Origin: Muscardinus avellanarius
Taxonomy: Eukaryota > Chordata > Mammalia > Rodentia > Gliridae
Length of the DNA: 64,000 bases
NCBI GenBank assembly: GCA_963383645.1
Contig: OY726564.1
Coordinates: 111,825,040 to 111,889,039, forward strand
Reading direction: 5' to 3'
Shown: piece by piece, positions 47,061-58,440 of the stretch
Position numbering within the stretch: position 1 is the stretch's first letter
Layout of the letters: the number at the start of each line of letters is the position of its first letter
Notes under the pieces: generated by a model
The model's input: only the letters and a program-made list of their open reading frames with translations
What the model was told of the DNA's origin: nothing
The model's database searches: none
Made by a program: the position numbers and the translations under genes

Positions 47061-47167
47061 AAAAAAAAAAGAGAAAATTCAATATTATGTTAACATCCTG
47101 TAGTAAAAACGTGTCTTGCCTTTAGTCTATCATAACATTAGAAATTCTATATACCTACATGAAGATG

Positions 47168-47252
47168 AAGGAAGGAAGAAAGGAAGGAAGGAAGGAAGGA
47201 AGGAAGGAAGGAAGGAAGGAAGGAAGGGGAGGGAGGGAGAGAGAGAGGAGGT
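47168..47252 (+). repeat. (GGAA)n-(GGGA)n microsatellite
   Basis: About 14 GGAA units then GGGAGGGAGAGAGAG. GGAA arrays can bind ETS factors; that is family knowledge, not shown here. Confidence 0.95.
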
Positions 47253-47349
47253 GGAAGAGAGAAAAGGGAGGAGGGATCTGACCAATCATCATTTGAACAA
47301 TACTGCTTATTACTAGATTTAACTTCTGCTATTAAAAATGAAAAAAATG

Positions 47350-47521
47350 AGCCAAGTGTGGTGGCACATGCCTGTAATCTCCTTAGGAGGCTGAGACAGG
47401 AGGATGGCAGGTTCAAGACCAGTCTCAACAACTTAGCAAGGACCTCAGCACCTTAGGCCCTGTTTCAAATTAAATAGGGCTGAGGATGAAGCTCAGAGGT
47501 AGAATGGTCCTGAGTTCAATA
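47350..47521 (+). mobile_element. B1-dID SINE (OLD)
   Basis: GAGCCAAGTGTGGTGGCACA to CTGAGTTCAATAG; end lost to a GGGA repeat. Confidence 0.9.
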
Positions 47522-47953
47522 GGGAGGGAGGGAGGGAGGAACTTTTGTTCCAGAAGGGATCAAAACAACTCCAAAGAAGAAAACCTATAATTCAATCCTA
47601 GTTTTTCAGGTCGATATGCCAAACACTGTAACCAAGTGATCTCCTAACAACTGGAATTCTAGGGAGTCTTACCCGTCAGAGGCTAAGACAAAAAGACAGT
47701 TGCTAAGCAGCTGGAGCAGAGGGCAGTGCACAAGCCGCTCGTGGTGCCCAGTGCTGTGGGGTCGTGAGAGTGATCACACGAGTGGAAACCGCAGGAAGTG
47801 ACTATGGAATCAATAAAGAAAATGATGATTTTTCTGTGACTTTTAAAATTTGGGGGCAAAACTTTTAAAACTCTTTTTCAGTAACAAATACACAGGGAAA
47901 TGAACAACGAGGAATCGCTTGCTTAGTGCTCTGTCATCGAAACATGGAAGTGA

Positions 47954-48136
47954 AAGCAGGCGCAGTGGTACACGCCTGTAACGCCGTACTTGAGAGGCTG
48001 AGACAGGATCACAGGTCTGAGGACAGGCGAGGCAACGTAACAAGACGCTCAGAACGTAGCAAGACCCCGTTTCGAAGAAGAGAGGCTGGGAGTTACCGCC
48101 TGGGTAGGAGGTGCCTGAGTTCAATCCTCAGCACCG
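47954..48136 (+). mobile_element. B1-dID SINE (OLD, CpG-rich)
   Basis: AGCAGGCGCAGTGGTACACG to CAATCCTCAGCACC; many CG steps uncommon in other OLD copies. Confidence 0.9.
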
Positions 48137-49618
48137 AAACAAAGCAAAAGAAAAAAAAAAAGATTTTTATTTTGTTTCTTCAGAAAAAAAAAAAAAAGAT
48201 CAAGAGTAGTTTGAACGATGTCCCTGCTTTCTTGTCACCTTGCATATGGAGCCAGCCTCTTCCCTAAGCCTAGCAAACTGTCACACTCCTTTCTAAGTTT
48301 GGATTTGTTCCCAGCATCCCATCCATTGCATTTTCAACACTGTGAAACATCTTCAAGAGTTCCTTTAATGTGAAGTTCTTGTCAGAGTCACTTCCTCTGG
48401 GACGTCACTTATTTTTTTTTAAATCATATCCACTTTCCTTATTTATGTTCGTTGTTCCCAAAAGCTAGAAAATGAACTGCCTGGTGTGAACACAAGTGGC
48501 CCACAGCTGCCACGGCTCTCAGAGCACCAATGAACACCAGCCTCTGAGTCACCCCCTCCCACAAGACAGCCTGAGCAAACGCAGGCTAGGGGGAGGTTTC
48601 TAGCAATGAATGCCTACATCAAAAAAGAAGAAAGTCTCAAGGGAACAGCCTACAGGTGTACTTCAAGGAACCAGAAAAGTATTAGAAATGAAGCCCCGTG
48701 TTAGCATAAGGAAAAATAACAGGGATTAGAGCTAATATAAGTAAAATGGAAAGTAGAAAAATAAAGATCAACCAAATGAAGATGGATTTTTGAAAAGACC
48801 AACCATCCCTTAAACAAAGGGGTAAAGTAAGAAAACTCAAATAAGGAGATGAAAAGTGGAACATTACAAGTGATACTACAGAATCATAGGAGACTATTAG
48901 TAACAACCAAATGCCAAGATACTGAAGGAAATACAAAAGAAAAAAGCAGATAAATTCCTTGACATGTACAACCTGTCAAAAGAAAAATTATACGACATTA
49001 AGAGGCTAATGCTGAGTAATGAGACAGAATCACTAATGGAAATTCTCAAATTAAAGAAAAACCCAGGACTTTGCATGAGGCCAGCATTACTCTGATTACA
49101 AAAGTAGACAAAGACACAATGAAAAAGGAAAACTGTGGACCTATAGCCCTGATGAACACAGATACAGACAGCCCAGCAGAATTCGAGCCCACAAAACTCA
49201 ACCATGGCACAGTAGATGAAACAGGATTCATTCAGGAATGCAAGGATGGCTCAACATACGCAAATGAGTAAGCGATACGTCACATTACAGAAACTATGTG
49301 ATCATTTTGACAGAAACAAAGCACTTGATAGATCAATCTACCCTAATGATAAAAAACCCAACTAAGTATGGAAGGAACACAGTTCAACACTGTAAACACC
49401 AAGTGTGAAAAACCCACAGCTAGCATAATTGTGAGCGAGAAGGGTTTAAAGCTTCTCCTCTAAGATCTGTAACAAGACAAGGATGTCCACTCTTACTGCT
49501 CTTATTCAACAGAGTACTGGAAGTCTAGTCAGAACATTTAGGCAAGAGAAAGGAATCAATTACATCCAAATTAGAAAGGAGAAAGTTAGTTATCCCTGTT
49601 GGCAGGTAACATAATCTT

Positions 49619-49815
49619 TTTTCTGTGTGTGCGTGTGTGGTCCTGGGGACTGAACCCAGGGACAGTCTACCTCTGAACTACACCTCCAGCCCTATTTTAA
49701 TTTTTATTTTGAAACAGGGTCTCACTAAGTTGCTAAGGCTGGCCTTGAACCTGTGATTCTCCTGTCTCGGCCTCCCACGTACTGAGATTACAAGTGTATA
49801 CCACTATGCCAAGCC
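49619..49815 (-). mobile_element. B1-dID SINE (OLD) in L1
   Basis: AACATAATCTT duplicated at 49608-49618 and 49816-49826 within L1 ORF2 text. Confidence 0.95.
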
Positions 49816-50124
49816 AACATAATCTTATATACATAAAACAGGACAGACTCTACCAGAACATTGTCAGAATAAAGAAACTGAGTAAAATTATAATATTCAA
49901 AATCAGCATATGAAAATAAGTGTACTTCCTATATTCTACTGGCAAAGTACCTTAAAAAAATCAAGGAATCTACCTCCTTTATAATAGCTACCAAAAAAGG
50001 AATAAATTTAGCCAAGAAGGTAAAAGAACTCTAAAATTAAAACTGTAAAATACTGATGAAAGAAACCAAAGGCCACAAATAAATAGAAAGACATGTATTC
50101 ATGCATTAGAAGAATTCACATTTG

Positions 50125-50342
50125 AAGCCGGGCGTGGTGGCACACGCTTGTGATCCCCGCGCTTGGGAGGCTGAGACAGGAGGATCGCGCTGGTTCAAAG
50201 CCAGCCTCTGCTACTTAGTGAGGCTCTCAGCAACTTAGTGAGACCCTGTTTCCAAGTAAAATATAAAATAGGTCTGGAAGTGTAGCCCGGAGGTAGAAAG
50301 CCCCTGGGTTCCACCCCCAGTACCACCAAAAATAAAAAATAA
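50125..50342 (+). mobile_element. B1-dID SINE (LONG) in L1
   Basis: Perfect 17-bp duplication AGAAGAATTCACATTTG (50108-50124, 50343-50359); near-consensus copy. Confidence 0.97.
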
Positions 50343-50563
50343 AGAAGAATTCACATTTGTAAACTTCCATACTTCCCCGAATGATGTATAGACTCAACGC
50401 AATCTCTACAAAAATATAATCTTTATCACAGAGACAGGAAAAATATTAAAATTCTCAGAGAACCACAAAAGCTCCCAAACAGCCAAAGCCATTTTGGGCA
50501 AAAAGAACAAAGTAGGAGGCGGTCCACTACCTGGCTTCAAAACAGGGTACACAGCCAGAGGAA

Positions 50564-50744
50564 GCCCGGCGGTGGGGCACACCTCAGCCCCCGTGCTCGG
50601 GAGGTGGAAACAGGGGGATTCTGGGCAGCTTAGCAAGACGCAGCAACCCAGGAAGAGCCTGTTTAAAAACAGACAAAAAATTACATATAGGGCTGGGAGT
50701 GTGCTCAGAGGTTGAAAGCCTATGGACTCAATCCCTAGAGTCAC
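50564..50744 (+). mobile_element. B1-dID SINE (OLD) in L1
   Basis: GCCCGGCGGTGGGGCACACC to CAATCCCTAGAGTCACC; diverged. Confidence 0.88.
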
Positions 50745-51674
50745 CAAAAAAAAAAAAAAAACTATAGGAATGGTATTGGCATAAAATTAGATATATATAC
50801 ACAAATGAAACAGAATAGAGAACTCAGAAAGGGTCCACACATCTATAGCCAACTGCTTTCAACAAGGAGACAAGAACATACTTTTTTTAATATAAAGGAC
50901 AATCTCTTTAATAAATGGTATTGGAAAAATGGATGACTAAATGCAAAGTGTGAAACTAGATCCTTATCTCTCACTTTATACAAAAATACAAATTTTTTGT
51001 ATGTGAAAAGGTACTTTATAGTTTTATAATCTAAAAAGATTATATTACTTAGAATTTAAAAATACACTTTAAATGCACTACAGATTTTAATGTATAATAT
51101 AAAACTTCTGGGGAAAAAAAAACAAACAGGAGAAAGACATCATCTGAGCATTGAATGGGGCAAGAATATTTTGGAAAGGCTCCAAAGAGCACAAGCAGTA
51201 AGAGTAAAAATAGACGACGAGATTACATCAAACTAAAAAGCTTCTTTCCCTCTAGGGGAAGAGCCAACAAAACCAGGGGCGAGTCCGCGGAGCGAGAGGA
51301 AACACTGCCAGCCCCACGAGGAGGAGCTAGTGGCTAGCATAGGGAAGGACTCAGAGCGATGGCAGAGGAAGACATCGGTGGTCCAGCCAGCAGTGGGACA
51401 AAGGACCTGCACCGCCGATTCTCACAAGAGGACACACAAATGGCCACTGGGTCCATGAAAAGATACTCATTATTCCCCATCAAGGAAACACATATCAAAA
51501 CCACGGTGCAGCGTCACCTCGACCCAGAGCAAGTGGCCACCACCCAAGAGACAAAAGCTGTCAAGTCCCAGTGAGGGTGTGGAGAGCAAGGCGGCCTGTG
51601 CACTGCTGGTGAGAGCACGGATCAGTGAGCCATTACGAGAAACAGTGTGGAAGTTTTGCACAAAACCTAAAAAT

Positions 51675-51854
51675 GGGCTGGGCGTGGTGGGCACGCTTGT
51701 CATCCCCGCACTTGGGAGGCGGAGACAGGAGGATTGCGCAGGTTCGAAGCCAGCCTCGCTGGCTTAAGAGATCCTGTTTCCAAATAAAAATATAAAATAG
51801 GTCTGGGAGTGTAGCCTGGAGGTAGAAGGGTTTCCAGGAACCCCAGTACCACCA
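51675..51854 (+). mobile_element. B1-dID SINE (SHORT)
   Basis: GGCTGGGCGTGGTGGGCACG to TTTCCAGGAACCCCAGTACC. Confidence 0.95.
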
Positions 51855-51881
51855 AATAAATTAATTAATTAAAAAATCATA

Positions 51882-52067
51882 AGCCCGGCATGATGGTATA
51901 CTCCTGTTATCCTAATTCTTGGGAGGCTGAGACAGGAGGACTGCAGGTTCGTAGCCGGCCTCAACAACTTAGAGAGGCCCTCTACAACTTACTGAGACCT
52001 GTTTCAAGTAAAAATAAAATAAAATAGGACTGGGCGAGTTGTCAGAGGTAGAATGTCCCTGGGTTCG
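51882..52067 (+). mobile_element. B1-dID SINE (OLD)
   Basis: AAGCCCGGCATGATGGTATA to CCCTGGGTTCGATAC. Confidence 0.92.

Positions 52068-52109
<42 letters not shown>
52066..52109 (+). repeat. (CA)n microsatellite
   Basis: CA run continuing the SINE at 51882-52067. Confidence 0.95.
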
Positions 52110-52111
<2 letters not shown>

Positions 52112-52210
52112 TTCTTAACTGTCAACAAGAAGATGACTATAAAGAAAGGGAAAGTATCCCACAGAAGAGCAACTTGGAAGGGGATCTTTTTCCTAAAAAT
52201 GTATCCTCTC

Positions 52211-52409
52211 AGCCAGGTGTGGTGGTGCATGTTTGCTATCCCAGCATTTGGGAGGCTGAGACAGGAGGATCGTGGTTCACGGACAGCCTCAGCTACTTAG
52301 CGAGGCCTTTTGCAACTCAGTGAGACCCTGTTTCAAAATAAAAAGACAAAAAAAATAGGGCTGGGAGTGTAGCTTTGAAGTAGAATGTCCCTGGGTTCCA
52401 TCCCCAGTA

Positions 52410-52410
<1 letters not shown>
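52211..52410 (+). mobile_element. B1-dID SINE (G)
   Basis: CAGCCAGGTGTGGTGGTGCA, GCATTTGGGAGG, GGTTCACGGACAGC. Confidence 0.94.

Positions 52411-52446
<36 letters not shown>
52411..52446 (+). repeat. (CA)n microsatellite
   Basis: CA run continuing the SINE at 52211-52410. Confidence 0.95.
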
Positions 52447-52447
<1 letters not shown>

Positions 52448-53250
52448 TCTCTCCCTGACTCTGTCTTCAGATCTCCCTGGAGCAGGTGCGGGCTGCCCAG
52501 GCACAGCAGGGGCAGGCAGCCCAGGCTGGCTGAGTGCACAGAGGGAATCAGGGCTTCAGAGCCAGCTCACTCTGCAGGGGTTGCAGGGCCTGAAGCACAC
52601 AGTACCCGTGTCACCAGGCCTCCCTGAGTCAAAACATAGCTTCTGAGCTCAGGGAAAGGCTGTGTGCTCGGCTGGGTACAGCATCACTGCATGCCCCGGG
52701 CCTGTGACAAGAGCAAGAGACAACAGCACGCTGGAACCAGAAAAGAAAGCCCTTCTCCCTGCCGAGCCCCTCGAGCGCCCTCTACTGCCACAGCTGCGTA
52801 CTGTGCTGGCTGCGAACAGGTGCTGTCCACAGCTCACGGTGCTGAGCAGGCGCCAGGGCAGATTTGGAGCCCAGAGGCATCAAACTGACAACGGCATACA
52901 GAACATAATTAAAGTACCCCACCTCTTCTAATCACTTAGCAGCTAGGTTACAAACCCAAATCTCTTACTTAACCCAATGCATGAAAGCATTACTAACACA
53001 GCACAGCAGCATACTATAATTCACAAAAGAGACCCGATAAAGACCTGTAGAGTGCACGAATGTCTCCTGGTTGTGACGATGTAGTGTAGTGATGTGCGGT
53101 GTTACCTAGGGGAGGGCTGAGAGAAGTGGGCGTGAAGCCACTGTGTACCGCTACTGCGCCAACCTGTAAGCCACTAGCTATTCCAAACTGAAAAGTAAAA
53201 AATACTAGCTTCAAGACATCTAGAGTCAGTCACCTTTAAAAATACTTTGT

Positions 53251-53343
53251 AGCGCCGGGTGTGGTGGCGCACGCTGGGAGGCGGAGACAGGAGGAACGCA
53301 CGGGTTCGAAGCCAGCTGCGCTGGCTTAAGAAACCCTGTTTCC

Positions 53344-53374
<31 letters not shown>

Positions 53375-53415
53375 TAAAATGGGTGTCTGGGCTTCCAGGA
53401 ACCCCAGTACCACCA
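53251..53415 (+). mobile_element. B1-dID SINE (SHORT) with expanded A-tract
   Basis: CGCCGGGTGTGGTGGCGCAC; a deletion removes most of the right half and the linker has grown to about 27 A. Confidence 0.92.
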
Positions 53416-53450
53416 AAAAAAAAAAAAAAAAAAAAAACCCACACATTGTA

Positions 53451-54256
53451 AAGCTGGGTATGGCCACGCACAAGTAAAGTAAAATCCCAGTACCTGGGAG
53501 GCTGGGACAGGAGGATCACTGGTTCCAGGCCAGCCTCAGAAACATCCCTAGGCCCTCAGCAACTTCCTTAGAACCTGTTTCAAAATTAAAAAAAAAAAAA
53601 GCCAGCTGTTGGGGGCACACGCTTGTAATCCCAGCATTTGGGAGGCTGAGACAGGATGATCACAGGTTCTCAGCCAACCTCAGTTACTTAATGAGGCCCT
53701 CTGCAACTTAGTGAGACCCTGGTTCAAAATAAAGAATAAAAAATAGGGCTGGGGGTATAGCTTGGAAGTAGAATGCCACTGGGTTCAATCCCTAGTACTG
53801 TAAAAAAAATAAAAATAAAAATAAAATAAGGTTGGCTGTGTATGTAAGTCAGAGGTCAAATGTCCCTGGATTCAATCCCTACTATAAAAAAAACCCACTG
53901 TAGAGACAGGTGTACTGGTACTTGCCTATAATCCCAGTATTTAGGAGGCTGAAACAGAAGGATTGCAGCCTCAGGTCAGATTCAAGGCCAGCCTCAGCAA
54001 GACCTCACTCAACAAATTAGTGAGACCCTGTTTCAAAATTAAAAATAAATATGTGAGCCAGGCATGGTGGCACACCCTTGTAATCCTGGCATTTTGGAGG
54101 CTGAGACAGGAGGATCACGGTTCATAGACAGCCTCAGCTATTTAGTGAGGCCCTTTGCAACTCAGTGAGATTCTGACTCAAAATAAAGAATAAAAAATAG
54201 GGCAGGGGGTGTAGCTCGGAGGTAGAATGCCCCAGGTTTCCATCCCTAGTTCTGCA
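53451..54256 (+). mobile_element. Cluster of five forward SINEs
   Basis: 53451-53590 (left half), 53600-53800 (G-like), 53828-53886 (right half only), 53903-54045 (left half), 54055-54256 (G: GGTTCATAGACAGCC). Inserted tail to head. Confidence 0.9.
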
Positions 54257-54297
54257 AAAAAAAAAGTACTTAAAATGATGCTGAAAAAGTAACATCA

Positions 54298-54366
54298 TGA
54301 TATATATCCTATAAATGGCATATAGCACTATGATATATATCCTATATATGGCATGTACATATCATG
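54298..54366 (+). repeat. Two-copy AT-rich repeat
   Basis: ATGATATATATCCTATAAAT and ATGATATATATCCTATATAT follow each other about 32 bp apart, each followed by GGCAT. Confidence 0.75.
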
Positions 54367-54665
54367 CATATGTCATACATATGTAAATATGCACTTAATA
54401 CTTACATCATCACACATGGTACAGCGTCCCTCTCCTAGATGCCAGCGGAAGGCAGCAATGGAAGATGCTGAAAATTCCATCCTAAATACAAGTACTAGTC
54501 CAAAGGCTGAGGAACACATAGACGCTCCCAACATGCCCTCTGCAGCACCTGCTAGTGCCAGCTGCTCTCTACCAACTGTCGCCTGGAATCACCAGGACAG
54601 AACACTCACGGCTTTTTCATGTAAGTCACAACCTGAAGTTTTCCTACGGAACAAGAAATTATCTC

Positions 54666-54869
54666 GAGCCGGGCGTGGTGGCGCACACTTGTAGTCTCAG
54701 CACTTGGGAGGCTGAGACAGGAGGATCGCACAGGTTCGAAGCCAGCCTCAGCTACTTAGTGAGGCTCTCAACAACTTAGTGAGACCTGTTTCCAAACAAA
54801 ATATTTATAAAAAGGTCTGGGAGTGTAGCCCGGAGGTAGAAAGCCCCTGGGTTCCACCCCCAGTACCGC
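54666..54869 (+). mobile_element. B1-dID SINE (LONG)
   Basis: GAGCCGGGCGTGGTGGCGCA to CCCCCAGTACCGC. Confidence 0.95.
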
Positions 54870-55938
54870 ACACACAAAAATAGAAAATCATCTTGCCATT
54901 GACTTTTTTAAAAAAAACACAAAAAGCTCAAATGAAAAGCTCATGAAATAGCTCCGAAAGCGCCGTGCAGCGTACGGACTGCCCACTAACTTTCTGTCAT
55001 TTCAGAAAAGGAATGTATGAAAAAATATTACAATATCTAAAACATGGGTCTTGTTAAAAGAACTCAGAGGAGCATTAATTTACATATGAGGCGAAAACGT
55101 GCAAATGCAGGTAACACCTGGGCAACTTCAACAAAACTATAACAACTCGCTAGGGAAAGGCAAACCTAGGTACGAGGCTAAATTCAGCAGAACACCTCAG
55201 AAGGGCCTAACAGTGGGTTATATCAGCCCAGAACCAATAAGTTCCGCTTTCCTTTGACTTTCTGATGGGAAATCATAAAAGAAAACTACTCTGTGAGAAG
55301 AAGAGCCCTCGTGATTTTTTCAGTACTCCTTGCCGAGGAAACCTTTTACCCAAGAGGATAACAGAAGAAAAGGGACCTGCCGATCACCCACGGTGTGGAG
55401 CACGGTACTCAGCACTTCGATTTCTCGTTCTATGGCTTCGCTGCGAGCCAAATGGTACACGTGAGGAGCTGAAGGCGTAGTTGTGGCTGAAACAGGCACC
55501 TCCTCAATTACCCCGCAAATGGCCAAAAGGCCTGGTCCCAGCTCTACTGGTCCATATGGCCAGGCAAGGTCACTGCCTTCTAGAATGACGTGCTTACGTA
55601 TAATGAATTGAATCCCCCCGCCCAGTGACCACGAGTTAAAGGTGACTCGTGGAAATCCTTCCTAGCAGTGCTGGCTGTTAATACACACTGAGCTGTTTTA
55701 GAACAACCTCGTCACTGCGCTCGACTTGTGATCTCTGCTTCGTTCAGCTTGGCACAGCAAGCGTGAGGGCAGAGCCCTGGCAACAGACTAGCACGGCAGC
55801 CAAAATCTCTTCACAGCTGACAGCATTACAACTCCTGTTCTTATTAGAGAGAGGTCCGCGTAATGGTTATTTGAACCACTTTATTACAAATTAAAGAGTA
55901 ATACACAGCAAAAACCAACTGGTCAGGAAACCAATATG

Positions 55939-56052
55939 GCAGCCAGGCATGGTGGCACAAGACTGAAATCCCAGTACCTGGGAGGCTAAGACAAAAGGAT
56001 TGCAGGTTCAAGGCCAGGCAGTAACAGAGACCCTGTTTCAAAATAAAAAGGC
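55939..56052 (+). mobile_element. B1-dID SINE left half
   Basis: GCAGCCAGGCATGGTGGCAC to TTTCAAAATAAAAAGG. Confidence 0.9.
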
Positions 56053-56103
56053 TGGATTTGGGGGGGATTTGTGTTTTCTGTTTTTTGGGGGGTTTTGTTT
56101 GTT

Positions 56104-56376
56104 TTTGTGGTACTGGAGATGAATCCCAGGGGCATTCTACCTCTGAGCTACACCCTCAGCCCTACTTTTATTCTTTAATTTGAAACAAGGTCTCACTGAG
56201 TTGCAGAGGGCCTCACTAAGTAGCCGAGGCTGTCCACGAACTGTGATCCTCCTGCCGCAGCCTCCCAAATGCTGGGATTACAAGCGTGCGCCACCACGCC
56301 TGGCTTATTTATTTGTTTGTTTGTTTTTTAGTGTCCCTGGGTCCAATCCCCAGTACCAAAAAAAAAAAAAAAAAAA
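56104..56376 (-). mobile_element. B1-dID SINE (G) plus forward right-half fragment
   Basis: Reverse copy 56104-56305 (TGTGGTACTGGAGATGAATC to CACCACGCCTGGC). 56330-56376 is a forward right-half end (GTCCCTGGGTCCAATCCCCA) with A-tail. Confidence 0.9.
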
Positions 56377-57001
56377 AGAATATGGCATAAACTAAGGAAT
56401 TTCCCCTTTCCTTTTCTCACTCTTTGGGTCTCAAGCATAACTAATAATCAATTCAAAGCATCCAAGCGAGAGTTAGGTAATAATGTTAATACTAAGGCTT
56501 TAAAAACCGGTATCAATGAGGTAGACTGCAAGAAGCCCTTCTGCAGTGTTTCTACGCGTGGTACTACTAAGACCCGGGGAAGGACAGGCGGATCACCACA
56601 CCTGCGCTGGGACCCTCGCGCGCGTGGCCCAACAGCTCTGCGTGCGCTTTCGCAGTTCAGCTGCGACCCTCGGGAAGTGGCTTAGAACTGCCTCTCCTTG
56701 CATGTTTCAGGTTAACATCGTCCTCCAACTCTCCTCCTGTGGTTAACACTAGGTTTCTATAAATGAGTCAGCTTTTTTTCCAGGGCATGGTGGGTTGGAA
56801 ACCCCGTATCCATCACATGGATGCATCAACATCCATGTTCTCACTTTCACACTGTGCTGAAAAGACACCAAAGATTACCAGTCTTCCAACTGCTTTGATT
56901 AATTTCAAGCCTAGTGTATAATCAAGATTTAATGGGGTTTACAAAGCCTTTAAAGAGTACACACTCAGGAGTGAGAAGACCTTGGTTAAATCCTGGCTGT
57001 A

Positions 57002-57490
57002 CCTGCCGAAGGGTTAGACCAGTGCTGGGGCCAGCAAGGCCGGCATCGGAGCCTGCCGTGAGGCGAGGCCAGCATCGGAGCCTGCCTTGAGGCATGGCCA
57101 GTGCTGGGGCCTCCTAGGCCGGGAACGGAACCTGCCGAGGGGTTAGGCCGGTGCTGGGGCCAACGAGGCCGGCACTGGAGCCTGCCATGAGGCTAGGCCG
57201 GTGCTGGGGCCTCCGAGGCCAGGATTGAAATCCTGCCAAGGGGTTAGGCCAGTGTAGGGGCCAATGGCCAACATCGGAGCCTGCCGTGAGGCAAGGCCAC
57301 TCCTGAGGCCTCCAAGGCCGGGACCGAAGCCAGCTTAGGGGTTAGACCGGTGCAGGGGCCAGCGAGACCAGAACTGGGGCCTCCCATGAGGCAAGGCCGC
57401 TGCTTGAGCCAGCGAGGTCTGGATCAGTCCACTGAGTAGCCAGGCCACTACTGGGGCCATCAAGAGTGGGATTGGTACTTGCAACGCAGC
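57002..57490 (+). repeat. Degenerate ~50-bp GC-rich tandem array inside the composite element
   Basis: Units begin CCTGCC and read like CCTGCCGAGGGGTTAGGCCG followed by GTGCTGGGGCCARCGAGGCC. About ten copies, one shortened to 29 bp. Two unit types alternate (GGGTTA type and TGAGGC type), so there is a higher-order period of about 100 bp. Copies are diverged and the last two are hard to align. Confidence 0.85.
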
Positions 57491-57876
57491 ATGCACAGAG
57501 AAGTATCGCAGAAAATATAAATCAGACGCTTCTCTTAATCAGCAATAACTAGGAGGAAAGGGGCAACAGGAAGAGGTTGAGCTATAGAAAGGGCCCTATA
57601 GTGAAGCAACTAATGTGACCAATCAGAGGGTATGTAATACTGGAGGACGGAGCCTCTTTAAAACGCAGGAGGTACATAAACAAATGTATCAAAGTAAATC
57701 ACCAAAGAATCGTGGGATGGAGGGAGGGGGAGGGAATGGGATGGGGGCTGGAGGAGGGCTAAATGGATGATGTGTGCTTGTATATCCTCTCAAGTCTTGT
57801 ACTCCAATGTGATAGATATATGACTACAATGCACCAATTTTAAAAATAAATTAATTAAATAAATAAATAAATAAAC
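57002..57876 (+). mobile_element. Composite non-autonomous retrotransposon (tandem GC-rich units + unique middle + L1 3' end + A-rich tail)
   Basis: Flanked by a perfect 14-bp target duplication AAATCCTGGCTGTA (56988-57001 and 57877-57890). The flanks join into one MIR, giving the empty site. Inside: about ten units of roughly 50 bp starting CCTGCCG (57002-57490); a unique middle (57491-57712) with CCAAT (57619) and TTTAAAA (57657); a purine tract and a segment homologous to the 3' end of the L1 at 14803 (GATGTGTGC, CTTGTAC, CAATGCACCAAT; about 57713-57846); and an A-rich tail (AAAT)n. No ORF. The layout recalls hominoid SVA/LAVA elements or an L1 in which 5'UTR units were joined to the 3'UTR. 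Family name unknown to me. Confidence 0.8.
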
Positions 57877-57978
57877 AAATCCTGGCTGTATCAATTTCTG
57901 GCCAAGTGATCAAAGTTACTTAACCTCAGTAAAACTCTGTTTCATCACCTAAAAAATGGGGTAATAAAAATAGTATCT

Positions 57979-58172
57979 CAAGCAGGGCGTTGGTGGTGCA
58001 CACCTGTAATCCCAGTACTTGAGAGGCTGAGACAGGAGGACTGAAGGTTTGAGGCCAACCTCAGCAACTTAGCAAGAATCTCTGCATTAGACATGTTTTA
58101 AAATAAAAATAAAATAGGGCTGAGGATGTAGCTCAGAGGCAGAATGCCTCTAGGTTCAATCCCCAGTAACAC
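57979..58172 (+). mobile_element. B1-dID SINE (OLD)
   Basis: AAGCAGGGCGTTGGTGGTGC to AATCCCCAGTAACAC. Confidence 0.92.
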
Positions 58173-58289
58173 TCACATACAAAATACACACACACACACA
58201 ATTTTATTAAGTTCAATATTAAAAGAACGTAATAAAAATGCACCTTAGAATACATGTAGCATGTATGCTAGTAGAAGACTCAAGTCAAA

Positions 58290-58440
58290 ATTAACGATAT
58301 GGCCTCAGGCAAGTAATAGAACTTTTGCACCTCAGTGTGTTCAACTGAAAAATGAAGATGATTGTACCTACACCTCCTACCTAGTACCTGGAACGGTACC
58401 CGGCACACAGTAGGTGCTAAGTAAGGATGAAGCGGGTAAC
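58290..58440 (+). mobile_element. MIR remnant
   Basis: GCCTCAGGCAAGTAATAGAA, CAACTGAAAAATGAAGATGA, CGGCACACAGTAGGTGCTAA: full MIR order. Confidence 0.8.

Larger units (their letters stand above)
48690..51674 (+). mobile_element. L1 remnant (ORF2 to 3'UTR), interrupted by three SINEs
   Basis: Forward L1 ORF2: AAGCAGATAAATTCCTTGAC, CTTTGCATGAGGCCAGCATT, TTCAGGAATGCAAGGATGG, AGACAAGGATGTCCACTCTT, then TTGGCATAAAATTAGATATA and 3'UTR-like text to 51674. Many stops, frameshifts and internal deletions. SINEs inserted at 49619-49815, 50125-50330 and 50564-50744; a SHORT SINE replaces the 3' end. 51240-51600 is GC-shifted. Confidence 0.85.
56940..57978 (+). mobile_element. MIR split by the composite element
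   Basis: Old tRNA-derived MIR in plus orientation: 56940-57001 (AGACCTTGGTTAAATCCTGG) continues at 57877-57978 (GTTACTTAACCTCAG, AAAATGGGGTAATAA). The 875-bp insertion lies between. Confidence 0.85.

Noticed and set aside
48690..51674. Functional L1 ORF2
   Set aside because: Multiple stops, deletions and three SINE insertions; no long open frame.
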